A stretch of 64,000 nucleotides of DNA from an uncultured Clostridia bacterium (GTDB lineage: Bacteria; Bacillota; Clostridia; Oscillospirales; Acutalibacteraceae): contig CANRNQ010000002.1 of NCBI GenBank assembly GCA_947632045.1, positions 1 through 64,000 on the forward strand, read 5' to 3'. The position numbers were made by a program, and so were the translations under genes. Numbering within the stretch: the first letter of the stretch is position 1; the number at the start of each line of letters is the position of its first letter. The notes below the pieces were generated by a model that did no database searches, had not been told where the DNA came from, and saw only the letters and a list, made by a program, of their open reading frames with translations. Positions 48,341 to 55,822 of this stretch are shown piece by piece.

Positions 48341-48985
48341 TTACCAGTACCTCTGCGTCGGATAATAATCGGGCAAATCTCCGACTATTAGCGTCTGTGC
48401 GACGGGCACGCTCGTCTTGACTATCACATTCGGGTACTCCTCGTCTGAGGTCAGGAATATCTCGGCGCACACGCATATTTCGAGCGTGCTCTGCGTTTGG
48501 TTTATCCCCGCAGACTCCATCTTGTTTTTCATTTCGGTTTCAACGCTGCTCGAAAAATTGAGCTGAACGACCAGCGACGGCCCCATTCCGTCTAAAAGCT
48601 CAAAGCCCGTCAAATCGCCGAGATAATAATTAAACTCTCTGTGCTGTAGCTTTTCAAGCTGATTTTGCGTTTCGAGAGATACGTCGGCCTTGAATTTATT
48701 GACGTTTACGGTATTAATAGAAATACTTCCGACGCTGTTGTCCGACGTATAGTTTATCTCGGCGAGATCCGCATATGTAAATTTCGACCTTTCAAGTGCG
48801 TTGTTTACCGCCGTATTTATCGCCTCGGTCGCGAGGGTTTGAGCCTTTATTTCGGTCAAATCCATTATCGATGGTTCAATTTTAAACTCGATATATGCAA
48901 GCACAAAAAGCACAAGCATTATCGCTATCGTTATTATTCTTCCTGTCTTTATCCTTCTTTTAAAGCGTCGTCCGACGTTTCGCAT
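48341..48985 (-). CDS. yunB: Sporulation protein YunB
   Basis: 214 residues. One N-terminal membrane helix (IITIAIMLVLFVLAYIEF, about 18-36) follows a basic start (RRFKRRIKTGR). The extracytoplasmic part shows the YunB pattern: IKAQTLATEAINTAVNNAL, then NYTSDNSVGSISINT, and LTGFELLDGMGPSL. It is required for normal spore formation in Bacillus; the mechanism is unclear. AGGGGTGC precedes the start. Confidence 0.9.
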   Translation of the reverse strand: MRNVGRRFKRRIKTGRIITIAIMLVLFVLAYIEFKIEPSIMDLTEIKAQTLATEAINTAVNNALERSKFTYADLAEINYTSDNSVGSISINTVNVNKFKADVSLETQNQLEKLQHREFNYYLGDLTGFELLDGMGPSLVVQLNFSSSVETEMKNKMESAGINQTQSTLEICVCAEIFLTSDEEYPNVIVKTSVPVAQTLIVGDLPDYYPTQRYW

Positions 48986-49036
48986 TAAAGCACCCCTTAA
49001 TTATCCTACGCCGCTTTTCTTTAAACGTGCAAAAAA

Positions 49037-49056
49037 GGCCGCCAAAAGCGGCGGCC
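49037..49056 (-). terminator. Terminator of the cohesin-like membrane protein gene
   Basis: GGCCGCC/GGCGGCC stem with a 6-base loop, followed on the minus strand by TTTTTTGC, 25 bases past the stop. Confidence 0.85.
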
Positions 49057-49080
49057 CTGAACATATGAATATCTCTTATC

Positions 49081-50190
49081 TTAGTCGACTGTAAATTCGC
49101 TTTCAGCGTTTGCGGTAACGTCAACCACGGGGTTTGAGCCCACTCCCGTATAAACCTCGGTAGCGGTGAAGTTTATATCGCAGGATTTTGTATCGCTGTC
49201 CTTAACCTTGAATTTACACTCCAAGACCTGCTTGGGAGCGGCAAGGTCAAAGCCCGACATTGGGCTCATTGCGCTCGCGAGTATCTCGCCGCTAAGATTT
49301 GTGTTGGTCATAAAGCTTGGATCAAAAAGCTCTAATGAGTCCTCGTCAAGCTCGAGGAGGTTCTCGTCATATGTAACCTGCAAAACGCAGCCCGCGACGG
49401 CCTCGTTGATTCCGCCGAGCGTACCCCTAAGCGTTACGGTATCGCCGACCTTATAGCTTTTACCGTTTATGGTTATCGCGCCGCTTGAGCCGTTAGAGCT
49501 CTCGCCCGAACCGCTTGAAGTCGTATTGCCGGAGCTTGTGTTGCCGGAGCTTGTGCTATTTGAGCTCACGTTATTATTTGAGCTCGTGCCGCCGCTTGAG
49601 GCGTTGCCGGAGTTATTTGTATTGGCGTTGTTGTTCGGGGCACTGCTTACAGACGCCGTACCGCCGGAGGCGGGAATATCATATGAAAGAATATTGCCGT
49701 TTTGATCTGTCGTTACGCGCGAGGTCGAGCCGTCGGGCCCGATAAAGGTAGTCGTTACATTTCCGTTTGAATCGACCTCTCTTGTTATAGTGTTGCCGTA
49801 TGGATCAGTCGACTGAGTTACGATGTGGCCGTCAGAGTCCTTGATGTCGTTTACTATATCCTCATAGCCGCTCGGCATAGTGAGCTCCTCGACCCCGGAG
49901 GAGGAGTCAAGGCTTGAAGAGCTGCTCCCGCCGTCCGTCTGAGCGTTATTTTTAGGCATCAGCATAATCACCAAAATTATTACCGCCGCGGCAACTACAA
50001 CTGCGGCTATAACGCCCGCGATCACGCCCTTTGAAGGCCCCTTTTTATCCTTTTCACCGTTTTCCGATTCATAAGTATCCGGAAGGCTGTCCTCCTCACG
50101 GATTTCAATATCCTCCTGTTTTGTCGAGCAATACGGGCACTCTGAAAGCGAGTCGTCGTATTCTTTTCCGCATTTTGGACAATAGCTCAT
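49081..50190 (-). CDS. Membrane protein with zinc ribbon inside and cohesin-like domain outside
   Basis: 369 residues. N-terminal zinc ribbon (Cys4, Cys7, Cys18, Cys21), one membrane helix at 54-78, then an extracellular YD-like repeat (DPYGNTITREVDSNGNVTT) and a Ser/Asn/Gly linker. The last 130 residues resemble a cohesin: KVGDTVTLRGTLGGI, AGCVLQVTYDENLLELD and VLECKFKVKDSDTKSCDI follow the usual strand order. If it binds dockerins it would tether secreted proteins to the membrane; the dockerin protein at the left end of the window is a possible partner. The cohesin call rests on pattern, not on search. Confidence 0.72.
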   Translation of the reverse strand: MSYCPKCGKEYDDSLSECPYCSTKQEDIEIREEDSLPDTYESENGEKDKKGPSKGVIAGVIAAVVVAAAVIILVIMLMPKNNAQTDGGSSSSSLDSSSGVEELTMPSGYEDIVNDIKDSDGHIVTQSTDPYGNTITREVDSNGNVTTTFIGPDGSTSRVTTDQNGNILSYDIPASGGTASVSSAPNNNANTNNSGNASSGGTSSNNNVSSNSTSSGNTSSGNTTSSGSGESSNGSSGAITINGKSYKVGDTVTLRGTLGGINEAVAGCVLQVTYDENLLELDEDSLELFDPSFMTNTNLSGEILASAMSPMSGFDLAAPKQVLECKFKVKDSDTKSCDINFTATEVYTGVGSNPVVDVTANAESEFTVD

Positions 50191-50347
50191 GATATATTTA
50201 CTCCTTATTATTAATATTTGTCAGAAAAATTATATCACATTTTCTTTCGGCAGTAAACAAAGGAAGTCGAATTTTACACAATGTTCATATTGTGCCGGGG
50301 CTCGTGCAAAAAATATCACTTTATTAATATACGCATCATAGAATAGC

Positions 50348-50376
50348 TTGACTAATTTTAAGTTTGCGAATAGAAT
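50348..50376 (+). promoter_or_regulatory. Promoter of the MATE transporter gene
   Basis: TTGACT (50348-50353), a 17-base spacer and TAGAAT (50371-50376). The 180-base leader up to 50559 holds short imperfect hairpins; I recognise no riboswitch in it, and no gene in 50191-50559. Confidence 0.6.
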
Positions 50377-50559
50377 AATTTTAAAGAAGATTTTGTATAA
50401 TCGGCTTGTCGATGAACCTATTTTGACGAGGCCTTATTTGACTTTGGCTTTAAGGTCGAATTTATAAACGAGAGCTTTATTTCTTTGCTTTTATAAGAGA
50501 AAAAGCCTTTTTCAAGAAGCCCTTTTCGACAGGCCATATAATTTTCGGAGATCACAGCT

Positions 50560-51894
50560 ATGAAAAAGATGACCTTATTTAATCTTGCCTGGCCGATATT
50601 TGTCGAAACGGCTCTGTTTATGGCGCTCGGCTTCGTAGACGTTTTTGTTATGAGCCAATATGACGACCTCGCCGCCTCGTCGGTGCAGACGGCAAATCAG
50701 GCCGTATCGATCTGCACCCTCGTGTTTACGGTTCTCTCGGGCGCAAGCGCGGTTTTGATCTCGCAGAGCCTCGGGGCGAAAAAGCGTGAGGAGGCCTCAA
50801 AAATCGCCGCGCTCTCCATTCTCTTCAACCTTGTCCTCGGGGTATTGATAAGCGTCGTTTTAGCCGTATTCAGCCGCCCCATACTCTCGTTTATCGGGGC
50901 AAGGGGGCAGGTGCTTGAATTTGCGAGCGACTATCTTACGATAGTCGGCGGCTTTCTCTTTACCCAAGGGCTTTTGGGCGCTTTGTCGGTAATAATAAGA
51001 AACCACGGCTATACAAAGCGCTCTATGTATGTGACCGTGACAATGAATATCATAAACACCGCCCTCGACGTTATATTCGTCCTCGGCCTGTTCGGAATGC
51101 CCTCGCTCGGCGTTAAGGGGGCAGCGATTGCGACCTCGATAAGCCGCATTGTCGGCATCATAGTTTTGCTGATAATAGTATTTACAACTATAGAAAAGCC
51201 GTCCATATTTAAGCTCATTATAAAGCCCTTTCCGTTTAAGGAACTGTGGCTGCTGCTTAAGGTCGGGGTGCCGTCCGCCTTTGAAAGCTTTAACTACAAT
51301 ATTTCGCAGCTTGTTGTGACATCTATCGTGCTGAACTGCCTGACGGAGGCCGAGCTTATCACCAAGACCTACATCTCGAATATAACCACATTTTTCTACA
51401 TATTCTCAATATCTATCGGTCAGGCTTCGCAGATACTCACGGGGCATTTCTGTGGTGCGAGAAAATACGACGAGGCATACCAAAGCGGGATCAAGGCCTT
51501 CCGCTCAGCCCTTATCATAGCGATGTGTCTTGAGCTTATCGGGATCATCTTTAGATATCAGCTTGTCGGTATCTTCACCGACAACGCGGAGGTTATCGAG
51601 ATGGGCGCGACGCTGATAATATTGAACGTATTCGTCGAGATAGGCAGAACGATAAACCTCACTATAATAAACAGTCTGAGAGGAGCGGGCGACGTATTCT
51701 TCCCGACGGGCGCGGCGATTTTTTCGATGTGGCTTTTAAGCACGCTCGGCTCTTATCTGCTCGCGGTCGTGTTCGGGCTTGGGCTGAACGGGCTGTGGAT
51801 AGCCTTTGCCGCGGACGAATGCTTTAGAGGCGCTCTCATGCTGTGGAGATGGAAAAAGGGCAAATGGAGAAGTAAAACGCTCGTCGCAAGCTGA
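50560..51894 (+). CDS. MATE-family efflux transporter
   Basis: 444 residues, 12 membrane helices in two repeats. The start (FNLAWPIFVETALFMALGFVDVFVMSQY) and SISIGQASQILTGHFCGARKYDEA are typical. It exports cationic compounds by sodium or proton antiport. It stands alone with its own promoter and long leader. Confidence 0.92.
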   Translation: MKKMTLFNLAWPIFVETALFMALGFVDVFVMSQYDDLAASSVQTANQAVSICTLVFTVLSGASAVLISQSLGAKKREEASKIAALSILFNLVLGVLISVVLAVFSRPILSFIGARGQVLEFASDYLTIVGGFLFTQGLLGALSVIIRNHGYTKRSMYVTVTMNIINTALDVIFVLGLFGMPSLGVKGAAIATSISRIVGIIVLLIIVFTTIEKPSIFKLIIKPFPFKELWLLLKVGVPSAFESFNYNISQLVVTSIVLNCLTEAELITKTYISNITTFFYIFSISIGQASQILTGHFCGARKYDEAYQSGIKAFRSALIIAMCLELIGIIFRYQLVGIFTDNAEVIEMGATLIILNVFVEIGRTINLTIINSLRGAGDVFFPTGAAIFSMWLLSTLGSYLLAVVFGLGLNGLWIAFAADECFRGALMLWRWKKGKWRSKTLVAS

Positions 51895-51944
51895 GCGCGG
51901 GCATATATTTGTGGATAAAATTAATTGAGGGGGAAGGCTCCCCC

Positions 51945-52205
51945 TCAATCGTCGTAATGTCCCCGACAGGACAGGATTATTATCCCGCCGTATTTTTCAT
52001 AATAAACTATCCTATTGCTTTCGTCTATACGTCTGCTCCACAATCCGCTTAAATTTTCTTTCAGCGGTTCCGGCTTTCCTATGCCGTTGAATGGATCTCT
52101 TTGAATATCCTTAACCAGCGCATTTATCCGTTTTAAGGTTTTTCTGTCCTGCGACTGCCAATATAAATATTCTTCCCATGCTCTATCTTCCCATGATATT
52201 CGCAT
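51945..52205 (-). CDS. yoeB: Toxin of the YoeB/Txe family
   Basis: 86 residues. ISWEDRAWEEYLYWQSQDRK, RRIDESNRIVYYEKYGGIIILSCRGHYDD contain the family Glu, Arg and C-terminal His-Tyr residues used in ribosome-dependent mRNA cleavage. It overlaps the antitoxin stop by one base (TGATG), giving translational coupling. Confidence 0.93.
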   Translation of the reverse strand: MRISWEDRAWEEYLYWQSQDRKTLKRINALVKDIQRDPFNGIGKPEPLKENLSGLWSRRIDESNRIVYYEKYGGIIILSCRGHYDD

Positions 52206-52474
52206 CAGTCGTCCACCTCGATTAAATCATGCTCCTCAAAGTGCGCTCTGCCTTCATCTATATCTCTTTTTATTCTTTCAAGATGACGAAGATTGCTCTC
52301 CGAGTAAAACGGGTCAGATGTGACTTCAAACGGAAGACGGTGCTCTCGGCTCACCTTTTTGAGAAAGACAGTAATAGCCGCCGAAAGGGTAAGTCCCATA
52401 TCGTCAAGCTCGCGCTCGGCGCTGCGCTTTAGATCCTCGTCTATGCGAAAGCTCACCTGTGTTGTCTGTGCCAT
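52205..52474 (-). CDS. RelB/DinJ-family antitoxin
   Basis: 89 residues. The ribbon-helix-helix start (TQVSFRIDEDLKRSAERELDDMGLTLSAAITVFLKKV) is that of RelB/DinJ. The C-terminal acidic tail should cover the YoeB toxin. It is preceded by AAAGGAGATG and should autorepress the pair. In E. coli YoeB pairs with the unrelated YefM; the DinJ-YoeB pairing is a mixed type. Confidence 0.9.
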   Translation of the reverse strand: MAQTTQVSFRIDEDLKRSAERELDDMGLTLSAAITVFLKKVSREHRLPFEVTSDPFYSESNLRHLERIKRDIDEGRAHFEEHDLIEVDD

Positions 52475-52592
52475 AAAATCATCTCCTTTCTGTTATTATT
52501 ATAGAGAGATCGAGAGAATTTGTCAAGCAAATAATCGACGCTGTAATTAATTTGCTATATTTTTTACATATGCTATATCGCTTATAGCTTTG

Positions 52593-53378
52593 CTATTGCC
52601 CTTTATTTTTTCCCCACGCCCTGCCGCTTATCCTACCGGTTATATTAAGCGCCGCCCGCCGCGTTAGCAGGCGCGGCATAAAGGCTTGAAGCTTCGTTAT
52701 CATTCCATCCTTGCACACGGCTTTTCTCCCCTTTTTGAGCGCCTTGAACGCCGAGCCGACTACATTCGCCGGAGTTCTCATATTATCCGTGACGTTGCCG
52801 CATTTGTCGAAAAAATGCGTTTGAGTCGGGGCTGGGCAGACCGCTAAAACGCGCACTCCCTTATCTCTGTATTCATAGCTTATGCTCTCGGAAAAGGAAA
52901 GCACATACGCCTTGGTCGCGGCGTAAACGGCGGAATAAGGAAAAGGGCTGAAGGACACGCAGGAGCCGAGGTTGATTATCGTTCCTTTTCCGCGCTCGCT
53001 CATTCCCTTTATAAAAAGATAGGTCAGCTCGGTCATTGCAGCGACGTTTAAGAGTATCTCCTCGTGCTGGGTTTTATAATCAGCCGTGTGCAGTAAGCCT
53101 GTTGTCGCAAAGCCCGCGTTATTGACGAGCGTATCCACTGTAAGTCCGCGGCTGTTGACCTCGTCATATACCGACTTTGCGATATTTTCAAGCGACAGAT
53201 CAAAAATCATATACTCTACCTTGATTTTATATTTTTCGGCATAATCACGCGCCATAGCCTTGAGCTTGTCGCCGGAGCGCGCGATTATTATTAAATTATG
53301 TCCTCTCTCCGCGAAGGCCTTTGCAAAGGCCTTACCTATTCCGGAGGAGGCTCCGGTTATAAGCGTGTAATTTTCCAT
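52593..53378 (-). CDS. Short-chain dehydrogenase/reductase
   Basis: 261 residues from ATG 53378; GAGG lies 9 bases upstream, too close for the GTG at 53387. Rossmann motif TGASSGIGKAFAKAFAERG, NNAG (LVNNAGFATTG) and the catalytic YAATK with Ser in GSCVSFS are present. The C-terminus is basic (TRRAALNITGRISGRAWGKNKG). It reduces or oxidises a carbonyl/alcohol with NAD(P)H; the substrate is unknown. Confidence 0.9.
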   Translation of the reverse strand: MENYTLITGASSGIGKAFAKAFAERGHNLIIIARSGDKLKAMARDYAEKYKIKVEYMIFDLSLENIAKSVYDEVNSRGLTVDTLVNNAGFATTGLLHTADYKTQHEEILLNVAAMTELTYLFIKGMSERGKGTIINLGSCVSFSPFPYSAVYAATKAYVLSFSESISYEYRDKGVRVLAVCPAPTQTHFFDKCGNVTDNMRTPANVVGSAFKALKKGRKAVCKDGMITKLQAFMPRLLTRRAALNITGRISGRAWGKNKGQ

Positions 53379-53516
53379 ACAGCACACCCTCTTTGCAGAA
53401 TTTATTTGTGCGCGCCGCGCACTTTATTTTAAGCTTATTATAGGCAAATTTTCCCGAGCTAATCTCACTCAAAGCGCCTCGCCGCTTAAATCAAGCGCAA
53501 GCCCACATAAAAAACG

Positions 53517-53545
53517 AAAAGCTCCCGGTTGCGCCGAGAGCTTTT
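53517..53545 (-). terminator. Terminator of the PadR regulator gene
   Basis: AAAAGCTCCCGG/CCGAGAGCTTTT stem with one mismatch; TTTTTCGTTTTTTATG follows on the minus strand. Confidence 0.8.
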
Positions 53546-53590
53546 TGTAATCATTATAAGACTATTTCCCATCATTAGCCGTTAAAACAA

Positions 53591-53938
53591 TTACACCGTA
53601 AGGTCCTGAAGCAAATCCTCTCCGAGTACCTTTTGGATACCGATATTAATTGAGCGATACTCCTCTACGATCGATTTCAGATAGTCCTTACCCGACTCTT
53701 CCAGGTGGTAATACTTGCGCAGCCTTTTTCCAACGATTTCCTGCCTGTCTGAAACTACGCCTTTTTCTATCAGGCGATACAGAGTCGGATAAAGAGAGCC
53801 CTCTGGCATCACGAAATAACCCTCGCTGCGCAAGCGCAGCTCCTGAGCCAACTGGTAGCCGTACATATCCTCCTTCTCAAGAAGAAAGAGAATAAGCATT
53901 TCAGATGTACCTTTTTTTAGGTTCTCAGAAATTCCCAT
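53591..53938 (-). CDS. PadR-family transcriptional regulator
   Basis: 115 residues. The winged helix (MLILFLLEKEDMYGYQLAQEL, MPEGSLYPTLYRLIEKGVV) is followed by one long C-terminal dimerisation helix. Such regulators repress transporter or stress genes and often themselves. Upstream, a TTAACAA-N5-TTGTTAA inverted repeat at 54100-54118 is a candidate operator. It does not adjoin an obvious transporter partner; the PAP2 gene lies upstream on the same strand. Confidence 0.92.
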   Translation of the reverse strand: MGISENLKKGTSEMLILFLLEKEDMYGYQLAQELRLRSEGYFVMPEGSLYPTLYRLIEKGVVSDRQEIVGKRLRKYYHLEESGKDYLKSIVEEYRSINIGIQKVLGEDLLQDLTV

Positions 53939-54099
53939 CGTTATCCTCCTTAATCAAGCAAACTAAGAAAGATTACCCACTTAATCTTTCTCATATCAAT
54001 TTTACACCATTTTTTTTAAAATTACAATAATCAAATAAAAAATTTTCTTTAACCGCAAGTTTTTGGATAAATTTAACATAAAAATAACAATGACTTGCA

Positions 54100-54118
54100 T
54101 TAACAAGCAATTTGTTAA
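54100..54118. promoter_or_regulatory. Inverted repeat upstream of padR
   Basis: TTAACAA-N5-TTGTTAA in the AT-rich gap between the PAP2 gene and the PadR gene. It could be the PadR operator, but AT-rich palindromes arise easily by chance. Confidence 0.3.
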
Positions 54119-54176
54119 AAAATTACATTGCGATTTAAATTAACAAAGATGTTGCATAATTGATATGAGTAATTAC

Positions 54177-54713
54177 TTAGGAATTTAATTTATTCTTTGT
54201 ACGATGTATAAAAAATCTGTATCCGAGTATTACGGCCGCTCCGAAAATCATGCCCAAAATTACCCCGGCGAGCACGTCCGTGGGGTAGTGAACATAGAGA
54301 TAAAGTCGTGAAAAGGCTGTCAGGCAGGCAAATATCAAGCACGATATTCCTATCAGCCTTTTGTCAAAATAAAGAATGACCGTCGCTGCCGCAAATGATA
54401 CCGTGCTGTGGCTCGACGGAAACGAAAAGCCGCTTGGAGGGCTTATTATGAGATTTATGTCCGGATTTTCCAAAAACGGTCTTGGGCGGCAAACAATGTT
54501 TTTCAGCAAAAGCTCGCTGCACACAAAGGACAAAGCCACGGCTATCAGTACGCAGGCTCCGACCCTGCGATATTTTTTTGTTATCAGCATAGCTCCGCCT
54601 ATTACAAGCCAAAGCTCGCCGTGCTCTACTATCATTGTAAAGAACACAAGCACTGCGTCTAATATCGGATTTGACAGGTTGTTGTGAATAAAATTCAGTA
54701 TTTCTATCTCCAT
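54177..54713 (-). CDS. PAP2-family membrane phosphatase
   Basis: 178 residues, about five membrane helices. All three acid-phosphatase motifs are intact: KNIVCRPRP, PSSHS, and SRLYLYVHYPTD. It dephosphorylates lipid phosphates such as undecaprenyl pyrophosphate or phosphatidate at the outer face. AGGGGGAAG precedes the start. Confidence 0.92.
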   Translation of the reverse strand: MEIEILNFIHNNLSNPILDAVLVFFTMIVEHGELWLVIGGAMLITKKYRRVGACVLIAVALSFVCSELLLKNIVCRPRPFLENPDINLIISPPSGFSFPSSHSTVSFAAATVILYFDKRLIGISCLIFACLTAFSRLYLYVHYPTDVLAGVILGMIFGAAVILGYRFFIHRTKNKLNS

Positions 54714-54766
54714 AAGCTTCCCCCTGTCCGATAATATTTATTATGTGATAATACCATGATAAAAAA

Positions 54767-55426
54767 TCACACAAAGTGCAGGCTGTAATATATTCGTTTT
54801 GTTATCTCGTCGGCATTATCTATTTTTCTCGAAAAGGTGAGCTTTAATGTGAATATCTCCGCTCCGTCCTTGATGAGGGCCGTTATTCTGTATATACGTT
54901 TGGTCGTGTCGTTATCGTCCGTCGCGAGAAAAATTTTAATGCCGTAAAGCTCGATAACGCTTAACTCTGACTCGGTTATTTCAGCCGCCGCTTTTTGTCT
55001 AAGCTCCAGCTCGTTTTCGGTCATAGGCTTTACCAGCTTGACCCTCGCCGCCTCAAGCAGCAGCGGCGACGAATAAATATCGTCGGCGCAGTCGCGAGAA
55101 TACGCCGTTATCTCTCGGCTTTGGAAATCTTCCCTCCACTCAAACGCCGTCGGTACGGTTATAACGTAGTCCGGCTTATGTATCTGTATGCCCGCGCCGA
55201 AGTTCAAATAGCCGCTGCTCTGGGTGAGCTTGATTCCCATTTTCTCCGCCTGCTTCTTCATTTCATCGGAGAGGTTATTCGCCGCGTCCCTGATTTCGGG
55301 CGCGACGCAGCTTCCGGAGGCATAGCCTCCGCCGTAGCGTTCGCTGTAGCCGCCCGTTGAGCTTTTCGGGCCTTCCGGCTTTTTTTCCTCCTCTGATAAA
55401 GTTTTTTCGGTATTTTCCTTAGTCAT
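54767..55426 (-). CDS. Cytoplasmic protein of unknown function, 219 residues
   Basis: I do not recognise this family. A low-complexity start (TEKTLSEEEKKPEGPKSSTGG, then Gly/Tyr-rich YSERYGGGYASG) is followed by a helical region and a mixed alpha/beta domain (IRDAANNLSDEMKKQAEKMG, AAAEITESELSVIELYGIKIF). There is no signal peptide or membrane helix. GGGGTGAG precedes the start. Cloverleaf copy 8 lies upstream. Confidence 0.65.
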   Translation of the reverse strand: MTKENTEKTLSEEEKKPEGPKSSTGGYSERYGGGYASGSCVAPEIRDAANNLSDEMKKQAEKMGIKLTQSSGYLNFGAGIQIHKPDYVITVPTAFEWREDFQSREITAYSRDCADDIYSSPLLLEAARVKLVKPMTENELELRQKAAAEITESELSVIELYGIKIFLATDDNDTTKRIYRITALIKDGAEIFTLKLTFSRKIDNADEITKRIYYSLHFV

Positions 55427-55582
55427 TTACTCACCCCGTTACTGTATGGTTATATTATACAATAATGGTGTGACGTTTGCAACAAAAAGCCGCCGATTAC
55501 AGGGCTTTGTTTGTAAATATTTTTTGACCTTCGCTCTTGCCGCTGCCGCTCTCTCGTTTTTTCTCTGTGCTTTTGTAGGGGG

Positions 55583-55759
55583 CGGGCGGCGACCCGCGCG
55601 GCGAAGCCGCGCGGAAAAACGCGGCGGCGCGAGGGCTTTGGGGGTGGGGCAAGCATTATATCGCGCCGTGGGCCTTTTGGGGGAGGAGCGGTTTTATTTG
55701 AGCCGCCGCGTTTTTCGGCAAATTTCCGCCGAGAGGCGGAAATTTGCGGTCGCCGCCCG
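55583..55759. repeat. Cloverleaf repeat, copy 8 (enlarged H2)
   Basis: Closing stem CGGGCGGCGACC (55583-55594) pairs perfectly with 55748-55759. H1 is CGCGCGGC (55595-55602)/GCCGCGCG (55606-55613). H2 is GAAAAACGCGGCGG with CCGCCGCGTTTTTC around a loop of about 75 bases, in which a GGGC(C)TTT-TGGGGG segment occurs twice. H3 is GCAAATTTCCGCC/GGCGGAAATTTGC. It fills the 55427-55822 gap, where no gene is seen. Confidence 0.85.
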
Positions 55760-55822
55760 AATCTCCGTCGCCCGCTCTAATCAGCCGAGAAAACAAGCGG
55801 CAGCCCATAACGGCAAGCCAAA

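Noticed and set aside
50377-50559. Riboswitch before the MATE gene
   Set aside because: The leader is long enough, but I find no conserved core of a known class, and the hairpins are imperfect.
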